Origin: Bradyrhizobium neotropicale
GTDB lineage: Bacteria > Pseudomonadota > Alphaproteobacteria > Rhizobiales > Xanthobacteraceae
Length of the DNA stretch: 64,000 nucleotides
Direction: 5' to 3'
Assembly (NCBI RefSeq): GCF_001641695.1
Contig: NZ_LSEF01000025.1
Coordinates: 186,123 to 250,122, forward strand
Below are positions 51,876-59,846 of this stretch, piece by piece. The notes under the pieces are model-generated. The model was not told where the DNA came from, made no database searches, and saw only the letters and a program-made list of their open reading frames with translations. Made by a program: the position numbers and the translations under genes. How positions within the stretch are numbered: position 1 is the stretch's first letter; each line of letters opens with the position of its first letter.

Positions 51876-53564
51876 TCAGCTTGCCAGACGTGCGCCGCTG
51901 CTCGCACTATGCCCGAGCGCGCGGGCAAGAACGCGCCCGAGCGTCCCCGCCTGCGATGCGCTACCGCGCCAGGCCACGATCTGGTCGGGACGTATGAGAG
52001 CGAGGTCGGCCTCATAGAGATCGCGCAAGGATTTTGGCAGCGTGACGAGTTTCACCTCGACGCCAATCGTCCTGACGGCTTCAGCAAGCGGAGCGTGAGC
52101 GGACGCGACCTCGCCGAACTGGAGCAGTGTCCACTCGAACCCGAACAGGTCGTACAAGGACACGCCGTCCTCCAGCCACGCATGCGGTGCGCGGCCGCCG
52201 GGACAGGCGCTGGGAACGTAGACATTTGCAGCGTCGGGCGGCGGCTGGCTGCCGTCGGAGACGATGATCGGCGAGGCGTCGTAGCGGCCACCAAAGGTGA
52301 CGCCGGGAATGTTGAACTCGGCGCGGGCGTGCTGTTCGAGATAGATGCCGGCGGTTCGCCTCGCCTCGCGGCCGGCTTCCGTGGCGTCCTCGATCTCGGT
52401 CGCGGGCGCGAACAGACCGAGCGAGTCGGCGAAGCGGCGCGCGTAATCGGTGTTGCGGAGCGCGACCGGACGACGCTCGACCTCGTAGCTGTCGAGCAGC
52501 GCAGCCGGGCTCACGCCCTTGACGACGCTTGCGAGCTTCCAGCCGAGATTGACCGCATCCTCGATCGCGGTGTTGTAACCGAGGCCTCCCGTTGGCGTGA
52601 ACAGATGCGCCGCGTCGCCGCCGAGGAAAACCCTGCCCCGCTGCATTCCATTCGCGACCAGCGCGTGACCCGCGGTCCAGGTCAAGAACGAGAGCACCTC
52701 GCATTCGATCGGCGCACCGCATGCGCGCTGAAACGCGGCCTTGGCCTCGTTGATCGTGATCGCGCTCTCGTCCTCGCCCGGCCGCAGCTGCGTGTGGAAC
52801 GCGAATTCGTCGCGGCCATTCACGGACGCCATGAAGGCGCGGCGGTCACCGTTGAAGCAGTTGTACATCCACGCCTTGGCGTGCGGGATGCTCGCGTAGA
52901 AATCAGGCGAACGGAGATAGACGGCCAGCATCCGTCCGCCCATGAAATCGCGCTGCGTTCCGGTCTCGCCGCCATAGACGATCCCGAGCGATTGCCGGAC
53001 CTGCGAACGCGGCCCGTCGGCGCCGACCATGTAGTCGGCTCGAACTTCAAAGCGGCGACCGTCATCGAGACACTCGATTTCGCCGACGATGCCCTCATCG
53101 CTTTCGACGTAGTTGATCAGACGATGGCCATAGTTGAGCTGGATTCCAGGAAGCCGTTCGGCATGCCGGCGCAGCACCGCCTCGACATATTTCTGCGAGA
53201 CGCGGTGCGGCAGCTCGGCGGCGCTCCAGGAGCCGGACAAGCCCTTGATGAGCTCGCCCGCGCGTGACGATGACGGCAATTGAAACCGCGCCAACTCATA
53301 GCCGGTGTAGCGGGTGAAGTACGCGACGTCGGTCGGATAGTCGGCGGGTAGGCCTTCCCGTCTTATCTCGTCGGCGAAACCCAGCCGCCGATAATGCTCC
53401 ATCGAACGCGCCTGCGTCGCATTGGCTTGCGGATTGAAGGCCGTGCCAGGCTTTTCATCGACGAGGATCGCGGACACGCCGCGGCGGCCGAGCTCGTTGG
53501 CCAGCATCAACCCGCATGGCCCCCCGCCCACGATGAGCACCGAGGCCGTCAGACGTGTCTCCAA
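51876..53564 (-). CDS. FAD-dependent aromatic hydroxylase (PheA/TfdB/MhpA-like)
   Basis: This group A flavoprotein monooxygenase of about 562 residues adds one oxygen to a phenolic ring using NAD(P)H. The motifs are: Rossmann VLIVGGGPCGLMLANEL at the N-terminus, the DG motif YMVGADGPRSQVRQ, and GRVFLGGDAAHLFTPTGGLGYNTAIEDA for FAD ribityl binding. A thioredoxin-like C-terminal domain of about 150 residues is present, as in phenol hydroxylase-type members. The TTG at 53564 follows GGGAGA, whereas the ATG at 53585 has no ribosome site. It lies just downstream of a MarR-type gene and could supply hydroquinone or hydroxyquinol for the dioxygenase of the neighbouring operon; that is inferred. Confidence 0.92.
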   Translation of the reverse strand: METRLTASVLIVGGGPCGLMLANELGRRGVSAILVDEKPGTAFNPQANATQARSMEHYRRLGFADEIRREGLPADYPTDVAYFTRYTGYELARFQLPSSSRAGELIKGLSGSWSAAELPHRVSQKYVEAVLRRHAERLPGIQLNYGHRLINYVESDEGIVGEIECLDDGRRFEVRADYMVGADGPRSQVRQSLGIVYGGETGTQRDFMGGRMLAVYLRSPDFYASIPHAKAWMYNCFNGDRRAFMASVNGRDEFAFHTQLRPGEDESAITINEAKAAFQRACGAPIECEVLSFLTWTAGHALVANGMQRGRVFLGGDAAHLFTPTGGLGYNTAIEDAVNLGWKLASVVKGVSPAALLDSYEVERRPVALRNTDYARRFADSLGLFAPATEIEDATEAGREARRTAGIYLEQHARAEFNIPGVTFGGRYDASPIIVSDGSQPPPDAANVYVPSACPGGRAPHAWLEDGVSLYDLFGFEWTLLQFGEVASAHAPLAEAVRTIGVEVKLVTLPKSLRDLYEADLALIRPDQIVAWRGSASQAGTLGRVLARALGHSASSGARLAS

Positions 53565-53607
53565 GACGCTTCTCCCTACCAGCATTATCTTGCATGGTAA
53601 GGTAGCC

Positions 53608-53621
53608 TGACGATATCGTCA
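53608..53621. promoter_or_regulatory. Perfect 14-bp palindrome upstream of the hydroxylase gene
   Basis: TGACGATATCGTCA is an exact palindrome between the MarR-type gene (stop at 53632) and the hydroxylase gene. MarR regulators bind palindromes of about this length, so it is a candidate operator for the downstream catabolic genes. A GCCTGAC heptamer occurs on either side (53605-53611 and 53626-53632). Confidence 0.6.
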
Positions 53622-53631
53622 AGCAGCCTGA

Positions 53632-54099
53632 CTAATTCGCATCATCGAGCGTGTCGAACTCCGCGCCATAGACCGCCAGCCCCTTCAGGATCGCGTCCAT
53701 CGTGGCCTCGCCGAGGTCGGCGCGCATCTCCTGTTCGGCAATGTCGACTGCATCGCGAAACGCGTCGAGCCATTTGAGCCCGGCCGGCGTAAATGTGACG
53801 ATGCGGGCGCGCCGATCGGTCGGATCGGCAATGCGATCGACCAGGCCGAGCTCAGCGCATTGATCGACCAGCTCGCCCATCGCCTGCTTGCTCATGGATG
53901 CGCGGCGGGCGAGCTCCGTGAGCCTTGTCCCCTCCACATCGAGATTGCGCGTGAGGCTGACATGCGCGATGCGCGTTTCGTCGTGTCCCCTGTCGCTCAT
54001 CAATTCGAGCACGCGACCTTCAAAGCGCCGTACTGCATTGTTGAGCAGGCGGCCAATGTTGGCATGTCGCCACGCGGTCCCGGATGTCCTTGCTTTCAA
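53632..54099 (-). CDS. MarR-family transcriptional regulator
   Basis: The 155-residue winged-helix dimer-type regulator has LTELARRASMSKQAMGELVDQCAELGLV as its helix-turn-helix (here about residues 60-87) and DPTDRRARIVTFTPAG as the wing. The only plausible start is TTG at 54099, with a poor ribosome site, so the exact N-terminus is uncertain. It lies upstream of and codirectional with the hydroxylase, symporter, aldehyde dehydrogenase and decarboxylase genes and probably represses them until an aromatic ligand binds. A perfect palindrome follows the gene. Confidence 0.9.
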   Translation of the reverse strand: MKARTSGTAWRHANIGRLLNNAVRRFEGRVLELMSDRGHDETRIAHVSLTRNLDVEGTRLTELARRASMSKQAMGELVDQCAELGLVDRIADPTDRRARIVTFTPAGLKWLDAFRDAVDIAEQEMRADLGEATMDAILKGLAVYGAEFDTLDDAN

Positions 54100-54148
54100 T
54101 GGATGTGCGCCTTCTCGGAAGCAGTCAGAGCTCGAGCGTGTGTATCGC

Positions 54149-55072
54149 TCACTTCGTCGTGTCGATCCAGATCCCCGGCTCCGAATGCTCGCGGATGTAA
54201 CTCACCAGGAAGTCCGAAAAGACCCTGATCTTGGCGGGCAGCCCGGCGCGGTTCTGATAGGCGATGTTCATGGTGAGCAGAGGCAGCTCCCACTCCATCA
54301 GCACCGGGACGAGACGGCCCGCCGCGATGTCGCTCTGCACGATGTAGAGCGGCTGGATGAGAATGCCGAGGCCTGCCAGCGCCGCGCCGCGGATGACCTG
54401 GCCGTCATTGCTGTCGAGCGTCGGCGTGATACGGACGGTCTGCGCGCCATTACCCTTCCGCAGACGCAGCGAATAGGGATCGTTGGCAAGGTTGTAGACG
54501 AGCATGTTGTGCCGCGCGAGATCGGCGGGCTGCTCCGGCTTGCTGCAGCTTGCGAGATATGACGGCGCGGCCGCCAGCACGCGGCGCATCTGGCCGATAC
54601 GGCGGACGACGATGTTCGAATCCGGTTCGTGCTCGCGGGTCCGGATAGCCACATCGATACCCGCCTCGATGAAATCCGGATACCGGTTGGCGGTCGTGAT
54701 CTGCAGATTGAGTTTTGGGTAACGCGCGCGAAACGCCGGCAGCATCGGGGCCAGATAGATCACGGCAAAGGAGAGCGAGCTCGTAACCCGCAACGTGCCC
54801 TGAGGCGACAAGGCACGATCGCTGACGATGTCCTCGGCTTCCGCCAATTCATTCAGAACCGGACCGCAACGCTCGAGCAGTTCCTGTCCCGCCTCCGTCA
54901 ACCACAATCGGCGGGTGTTGCGCTCGATCAGCCGGACTGCAAGGCGCTCCTCCAGCGCACTGAGGTAGCGGCTGGCCGCCGCATTCGACATGCGCAGCGC
55001 CTCGGCAGCTTTGGACAGGCTGCCGAGCTCGGCCGTCTTGGAGAAGACCTCCAATTGCAGCAAGCGGTCCAT
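54149..55072 (-). CDS. LysR-family transcriptional regulator
   Basis: The 307-residue protein has a helix-turn-helix at residues 1-60 (AELGSLSKAAEALRMSNAAA) and a periplasmic-binding-like effector domain with LRVTSSLSFAVIYLAPMLPAF and IDVAIRTREHEPDS. It belongs to the broad CrgA/DmlR-like branch. It is divergent from the Dabb-maleylacetate reductase operon across 108 bases, the classical LysR arrangement, and therefore likely activates the hydroxyquinol operon in response to a pathway intermediate. An inverted repeat with the LysR T-N11-A pattern starts right at its own ATG. Confidence 0.93.
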   Translation of the reverse strand: MDRLLQLEVFSKTAELGSLSKAAEALRMSNAAASRYLSALEERLAVRLIERNTRRLWLTEAGQELLERCGPVLNELAEAEDIVSDRALSPQGTLRVTSSLSFAVIYLAPMLPAFRARYPKLNLQITTANRYPDFIEAGIDVAIRTREHEPDSNIVVRRIGQMRRVLAAAPSYLASCSKPEQPADLARHNMLVYNLANDPYSLRLRKGNGAQTVRITPTLDSNDGQVIRGAALAGLGILIQPLYIVQSDIAAGRLVPVLMEWELPLLTMNIAYQNRAGLPAKIRVFSDFLVSYIREHSEPGIWIDTTK

Positions 55073-55091
55073 TTTTTCACTTATAGAAAAA
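55073..55091. promoter_or_regulatory. Candidate LysR-type binding site, TTTTTC-N7-GAAAAA
   Basis: A perfect 6-bp inverted repeat (TTTTTC at 55073-55078, GAAAAA at 55086-55091) fits the T-N11-A pattern of LysR regulators. It lies directly upstream of the LysR start codon and 90 bases before the divergent Dabb gene, a good place for autoregulation and activation. Confidence 0.5.
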
Positions 55092-55180
55092 GAGACTTAC
55101 AAATATTGGCCTTTATTTCCGCATCCTGCAAGCCAAAATGGCCTCAAGACAAGCAAGACAGCAGGCGAGGAAATCAGGAA

Positions 55181-55504
55181 ATGTCGGGCCCGATCAGGCA
55201 CATCGTGATGTGGCGGCTGCGTGGGGAGACCCCCGAGGAGCGCTCCGCCGCCCGACTCAAGGTCAAAACCCTGTTCGAGGGCCTCAAGGGCCGGATCGAC
55301 GGCCTCACCCACATCGAGGTCGGCCTCGACGTCAGCGATGTCGATTATGCCTGCGACGTGGTCCTGTTTTCCGAATTCGCCAATCAGGCCGCGCTCGCCG
55401 CCTATGCCACCCATCCGGAACATCTGCGCGTGCGCGAAGCGCTGGGCGACTTGCGAACCGGACGCTTCCAGGTCGATTATCCCATCAAAGAGACCGGCGC
55501 ATGA
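55181..55504 (+). CDS. Dabb (stress-responsive alpha/beta barrel) domain protein
   Basis: This 107-residue dimeric ferredoxin-like fold protein reads IRHIVMWRLRGETPEERSAA at its start and DVVLFSEFANQAALAAYATHPEH in the middle, both typical of the Dabb family (here described in pieces). Family members often occur in aromatic or polyketide-type gene sets, sometimes as cyclases or isomerases, but many are unassigned. The ATG follows GAGGAAATCAGGAA. Its stop overlaps the start of the maleylacetate reductase gene (ATGA), so the two are translated together. Confidence 0.88.
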   Translation: MSGPIRHIVMWRLRGETPEERSAARLKVKTLFEGLKGRIDGLTHIEVGLDVSDVDYACDVVLFSEFANQAALAAYATHPEHLRVREALGDLRTGRFQVDYPIKETGA

Positions 55505-56580
55505 TCGGTTCGTTCACATTTGAAAACCTCCCCTGCCGCGTCGTGTTCGGCAGCGGCACGCTTGCTGCGGCCAAAGCCGAAGTCGAACGGCTCGGCGGCA
55601 AGCGCGCGCTGGTGCTGACGACGCCGCAGCAGGAGACACAAGGCAAGAGCTTGGGCACGGCGCTCGGCCCGCTCTACGCAGGACTATTCCCCGGCGCCAC
55701 CATGCATACGCCGGTCGAGGTCACCGTGCAGGCGCTCGCGGCGATGAAGGCGTGCGATGCCGACTGCGTCGTGTCGCTCGGCGGCGGATCGACCACCGGT
55801 CTTGGCAAGGCACTGGCCTTGCGCACCGGCGTCAACCAGCTCTGCATTCCCACCACCTATGCCGGCTCGGAGATGACGCCGATTGTCGGCCAGACCGAGA
55901 ACGGCCTGAAGACCACGGTGCGCGACGCCGCCGTGCTGCCGGAGACCGTGATCTACGATGTCGATCTCACCCTGACGCTGCCGGCGAGCCTGGCCGCGAC
56001 CTCCGGCATCAATGCGATCGCGCATGCGGTGGAAGCGCTCTACGCCCGCGACACCAATCCCGTCACGTCGCTGATGGCGGAGGAAGGCATTCGCGCATTG
56101 GCCCGCGCCCTGCCTGCCATTGCCGCGAAAAGCGATGACCACGAGGCCCGCACCGAGGCACTCTATGGCGCCTGGCTGTGCGGTGTTTGTCTGGGCACCG
56201 TCGGCATGGCGTTGCATCACAAGCTCTGCCATACGCTCGGCGGCACCTTCGATCTGCCGCACGCCGAGACCCACACCATCGTGCTGCCGCATGCGCTGGC
56301 CTACAACGCGCCCGCCGTGCCCGATGCGATGGCGCGCATCTCGCGCGCGATCGGCGCTGCCGATGCATCGCGGGGTCTGTACGATCTTGCGAAGCGGCTG
56401 AATGCAAAGCTTGCGCTGCGCGACGTCGGCATGCCCGAGAGCGGCATCGACAAGGCGGCCGATCTCGCCGTCACCAACGCCTACTGGAATCCGCGCCCGC
56501 TCGAGCGCAACGCCATCCGCGACCTGATCGCGCGCGCCTGGGCCGGCGAGCCGCCGGGCCCGGCCAAGGCGGCGGCTTGA
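55501..56580 (+). CDS. Maleylacetate reductase (iron-containing alcohol dehydrogenase family)
   Basis: This 359-residue enzyme reduces maleylacetate to 3-oxoadipate with NAD(P)H, the step after hydroxyquinol ring cleavage. The coenzyme motif LGGGSTTGLGKALA, the CIPTTYAGSEMTPI segment and the histidine-rich GMALHHKLCHTLGG and LPHAETHTIVLPHALAYN stretches match maleylacetate reductases rather than general alcohol dehydrogenases. The start overlaps the Dabb stop by 4 bases. The hydroxyquinol dioxygenase gene three positions downstream supports this assignment strongly. Confidence 0.95.
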   Translation: MIGSFTFENLPCRVVFGSGTLAAAKAEVERLGGKRALVLTTPQQETQGKSLGTALGPLYAGLFPGATMHTPVEVTVQALAAMKACDADCVVSLGGGSTTGLGKALALRTGVNQLCIPTTYAGSEMTPIVGQTENGLKTTVRDAAVLPETVIYDVDLTLTLPASLAATSGINAIAHAVEALYARDTNPVTSLMAEEGIRALARALPAIAAKSDDHEARTEALYGAWLCGVCLGTVGMALHHKLCHTLGGTFDLPHAETHTIVLPHALAYNAPAVPDAMARISRAIGAADASRGLYDLAKRLNAKLALRDVGMPESGIDKAADLAVTNAYWNPRPLERNAIRDLIARAWAGEPPGPAKAAA

Positions 56581-56584
56581 TCCG

Positions 56585-57958
56585 ATGACGCGCACGCTGA
56601 TCAAATCCGCTGTTGTCATCAGCATGGATGATGCGATTGGCGACCTCCGCACCGGCGATGTGCTGGTCGAGGGCAACCGTATCCTTGACGTGCGTCCATC
56701 GATCGATGTCGGCGGCGGCGCAGCCGACATCGAGATCGTCGACGGGACGGGCCGCATCGTCATCCCCGGCCTCATCAACGCGCATATGCACACCTGGCAG
56801 ACAGCGCTCCGCGGCTATGCCGCGAACTGGACGCTGCTCGAATATTTCCGACGCATGCATGCCGGCCTCGCAACCGTGTTCCGGCCCGAGGACATCTACA
56901 TCGCAACGCTGGTCGGCGCGCTGAACCAGATCAATTGCGGCGCCACGACGCTGGTCGACTGGTGCCACAACAATCCGACGCCTGACCATACCGACGCCGC
57001 TGTCCGCGGCCTGATCGAGAGCGGCATTCGCGCCGCATTCTTCCACGGCTCGCCGAAGCCCGAGCCAAAACCGGGCGAGCCGCACTTCTCCGAGATCGCG
57101 CACCCACGCCGCGAGGTCGAGCGGCTGCTCGCAGGTCCCCTCGCCGATCGCGACGGCCTCGTCACGCTGGGGCTCGCCATTCTCGGTCCGCATTATTCGA
57201 CGCTAGACGTTGCCGTGCACGATTTTCGCCTGGCGCGCGAGCTCAAGCTGATCGCATCGATGCACCAGGGCGGCGGTCCGGCGAAGACGCCCGGCGGCTG
57301 GGAGAAGCTGATCGAGGCCGGCCTTGTCGGCGCCGGCGTCAACATCGTTCACGGCAACGATCTGCCCGACGATCTCCTCGATCGTCTGGTCGGTCTCGGC
57401 GTGTCCTTCTCGGTGACGCCTGAAAACGAGATGATCCAGGGCCACGGCTTCCCGATCACCGGACGGCTGCTGAAGCGCGGCGTGCGCCCGACGATCGGCA
57501 TTGATCTGGAATCCGTGCTGGCCGGCGATCTCTTTTCCGCCGCGCGAGTCGCGCTGTCAATGCAGCGGGCACTCGATAACGCAGAGACGCGCAAGGCCAG
57601 CGGCACCATTCCGGCAACGACCACGATTCCAGCGCGCGAGGCACTGCGCTGGATCACGACTGAGGGCGCGCGGATGCTTGGCCGCGAGGATCAGATCGGC
57701 TCGCTGACGCCAGGAAAGCTCGCCGACCTCGTCATCATCAACGCTTCCGATCTCAACCTCTTCCCGGTGCACGACCCCGTTTCCACCGTCGTGATGCAGA
57801 CGAGCCTCGCCAATATCGAGGCCGTCATGATCGGCGGCACCTGGAAGAAACGGAACGGGCGTCTGCTGCTTGAGGGGCTGGAGACGAAGAAAGAGCTGCT
57901 CGCGCAATCGGGCCAGCGGCTGGTGCAGGACATCGAACGACAGGGACGCGCCGCCTGA
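56585..57958 (+). CDS. Amidohydrolase-superfamily hydrolase (COG0402, cytosine deaminase/TrzN-like)
   Basis: This 457-residue metal-dependent hydrolase has the HxH pair His67 and His69 in LINAHMHTWQ, further ligand candidates in SMHQGG and VHGND, and the conserved Asp in IGIDLES. The C-terminal GSLTPGKLADLVIIN is a family signature. In most relatives a Glu follows the third His as the acid-base residue; here the stretch reads MHQGG, so the chemistry may be unusual. Relatives hydrolyse amide, amidine or chloro groups on rings. Its job in the hydroxyquinol operon is unclear; deamination or dechlorination of the starting compound is possible. Confidence 0.88.
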   Translation: MTRTLIKSAVVISMDDAIGDLRTGDVLVEGNRILDVRPSIDVGGGAADIEIVDGTGRIVIPGLINAHMHTWQTALRGYAANWTLLEYFRRMHAGLATVFRPEDIYIATLVGALNQINCGATTLVDWCHNNPTPDHTDAAVRGLIESGIRAAFFHGSPKPEPKPGEPHFSEIAHPRREVERLLAGPLADRDGLVTLGLAILGPHYSTLDVAVHDFRLARELKLIASMHQGGGPAKTPGGWEKLIEAGLVGAGVNIVHGNDLPDDLLDRLVGLGVSFSVTPENEMIQGHGFPITGRLLKRGVRPTIGIDLESVLAGDLFSAARVALSMQRALDNAETRKASGTIPATTTIPAREALRWITTEGARMLGREDQIGSLTPGKLADLVIINASDLNLFPVHDPVSTVVMQTSLANIEAVMIGGTWKKRNGRLLLEGLETKKELLAQSGQRLVQDIERQGRAA

Positions 57959-57979
57959 AGGCGCCAACGGACAACAACA

Positions 57980-58882
57980 ATGACAGACGCTTCGAAGACT
58001 GTAGCTTTTATCGGGATCGGCAAGATGGGTCTGCCGATGTCGGTGCTCGTTGCCAAGGCCGGGTACGCCGTGACCGCCTTCGACCAGAGCGCGGCGCGGC
58101 TCAACGAAGCACGCGCACAAGGCATTTCGACCGCCGCTTCGCTCGCCGGAGCCGTGAACGGCAAAGCCGCAGTCGTCACGTCCCTGCCCGATGACGCGGC
58201 CCTGCGCGCCGTGTTGCTCGGCGCCACCGGCCTCATCGGCGCGATGGCGCCTGGCGTCGTGCTGATCGAGACCAGCACCGTGAGCGCCGAGGCATCCGCC
58301 GAAGTCGACGCTGCCGCGCAGGCGCGCGGCGTTCTCTATCTGCGCGCGCCGGTCTCCGGCAACGCCAGCATCGTTCACACCGGCGCGCTGACCTGCTTTG
58401 TTTCCGGCCCCAAGGACGCCTTCGAGAGCACCAAGCCTTTGTTCGCCTCGTTCACCCGCGCCCAGACTTATCTCGGGCCCGGCGAAGAGGCGCGCTACGC
58501 AAAGCTCGCGGTCAATCTGATGATTGCGGTGTCGGCCGCCATGATGGCCGAGAGCCTTGCGCTGGCGCGCAAGGGCGGCATCGCCTGGCAGGACATTCTC
58601 AAGGTGCTCGACGACAGCGCGGTCGCCTCCCCCATGGTCAAGTATAAGACCGCGCCCCTCCGGACCCGCGATTTCGAGTCCACTTTCTCCTGCAAGCAGA
58701 TGGCCAAGGATCTCGACCTCATCCTTGGCGCCGGCCACGCCGTCGGCGTGCCGCTGCAGCTCGCGGCCCAGGTGCGCGAGACCTATGGCTCGCTAGTCGC
58801 GCAGGGCGACGCTGAGACCGACTTCATCGCGACCGTCAAGCATCTCGAGCGGCTGTCCGGCCTCGGCGAGCCCAAACTCTGA
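57980..58882 (+). CDS. Beta-hydroxyacid dehydrogenase (3-hydroxyisobutyrate dehydrogenase family)
   Basis: This 300-residue NAD(P)-dependent oxidoreductase has the cofactor motif FIGIGKMGLPM at the N-terminus, the substrate-binding APVSGNASIVHTGALT stretch around residues 123-137, and catalytic Lys175 in YAKLAVNLM. The family oxidises beta-hydroxy acids or reduces related semialdehydes such as tartronate or succinate semialdehyde. Its substrate here is not evident; it may act on the side chain released from the aromatic compound. It lies 21 bases after the amidohydrolase gene and 15 bases before the dioxygenase gene, so it is part of the operon. Confidence 0.92.
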   Translation: MTDASKTVAFIGIGKMGLPMSVLVAKAGYAVTAFDQSAARLNEARAQGISTAASLAGAVNGKAAVVTSLPDDAALRAVLLGATGLIGAMAPGVVLIETSTVSAEASAEVDAAAQARGVLYLRAPVSGNASIVHTGALTCFVSGPKDAFESTKPLFASFTRAQTYLGPGEEARYAKLAVNLMIAVSAAMMAESLALARKGGIAWQDILKVLDDSAVASPMVKYKTAPLRTRDFESTFSCKQMAKDLDLILGAGHAVGVPLQLAAQVRETYGSLVAQGDAETDFIATVKHLERLSGLGEPKL

Positions 58883-58897
58883 TCCACGGAGCCACAT

Positions 58898-59785
58898 ATG
58901 CGTAACTTCAACGAGAACACGATCACGGACGCGGTGCTGGAGCGGATCAAGGACGCAAGCGATCCACGCATCAAACAGGTCAGCGAAGCGCTGGTGCGCC
59001 ATCTTCATGCCTTCGTCCGTGAGGTCCGCCCGACTCAGAAGGAATGGGAATACGGCATCGATTTCCTGACCCGCACCGGTCACATGTGCGACGACAAGCG
59101 GCAGGAGTTCATCCTGCTGTCGGACACGCTCGGCGTCTCGATGCTGGTCGACGCGATCAACCATCCGATGCCGGAAGGCGCAACCGAGACCACTGTGCTC
59201 GGGCCGTTCTTCGTCCAGGCTGCGCCGGAGAAGGACAGTGGCGCGGATATCTCCGGCCCAATGGAGGGCGACCCGATGCTGGTCACGGGCTCCGTCTCGA
59301 CCGTCGACGGACGCCCGCTTGCAGGCGCTACGGTGGACGTCTGGCATTCCGACGATGACGGCTATTACGACGTGCAGCAGCTCGACGACATCGGCGGCGA
59401 TCTCGCCATGCGCGCACGCTTCCACACCGATGCCAACGGCCGCTTCCATTTCTGGTCGATCAAGCCGGCCGCCTATCCGGTTCCGCATGACGGCCCGGTC
59501 GGCGAGATGCTGGAGGCGCAGGGCCGCCATCCCTGGCGTCCGGCGCATGTCCATTTCATGATCTCGGCGCCCGGCTTCGAACAGCTCGTGACGCATGTGT
59601 TCGTCGCCGGCGATCGGTATCTCGACTCTGACGTGGTGTTCGGCGTCAAGGACAGCCTGATCCGCGACTTCGTCCGCAACCCGGCCGGCCGTGCGCCGGA
59701 TGGTCGCATGGTGGACAGTGAGTATTTTCACCTCAACTACGATTTCGGCCTGAAGCAGGTTGCGAGCAACGCACAAGCCGCTTAA
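58898..59785 (+). CDS. Hydroxyquinol 1,2-dioxygenase (intradiol ring-cleaving)
   Basis: This 295-residue non-haem iron(III) dioxygenase opens 1,2,4-trihydroxybenzene to maleylacetate. It has a helical N-terminal dimerisation domain and a beta-sandwich core. Iron ligand candidates are Tyr156 or Tyr157 in GYYD, Tyr193 in AAYPVPHDGPVG, and His217 and His219 in RPAHVHF. TTVLGPFFVQAAP and the VWHSDDDGYYD stretch favour hydroxyquinol over catechol dioxygenases. GGAG precedes the ATG. The maleylacetate reductase gene in the same operon takes the product, which confirms the pathway. Confidence 0.95.
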   Translation: MRNFNENTITDAVLERIKDASDPRIKQVSEALVRHLHAFVREVRPTQKEWEYGIDFLTRTGHMCDDKRQEFILLSDTLGVSMLVDAINHPMPEGATETTVLGPFFVQAAPEKDSGADISGPMEGDPMLVTGSVSTVDGRPLAGATVDVWHSDDDGYYDVQQLDDIGGDLAMRARFHTDANGRFHFWSIKPAAYPVPHDGPVGEMLEAQGRHPWRPAHVHFMISAPGFEQLVTHVFVAGDRYLDSDVVFGVKDSLIRDFVRNPAGRAPDGRMVDSEYFHLNYDFGLKQVASNAQAA

Positions 59786-59846
59786 GCCGGACGATAACGC
59801 AACGGACCCACAAGAGTCCGGCGCCGGAGGCAGACAGGGAGCAAGG

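Noticed and set aside
51794..52015. N-terminal extension of the MHS-family symporter frame
   Set aside because: Arg/Pro-rich low-complexity sequence overlapping the neighbouring hydroxylase gene; the GTG at 51793 has a strong ribosome site.
54629..55180. Upstream part of the long open frame that contains the Dabb gene
   Set aside because: It is antisense to the LysR gene; the Dabb family match and ribosome site start only at 55181.
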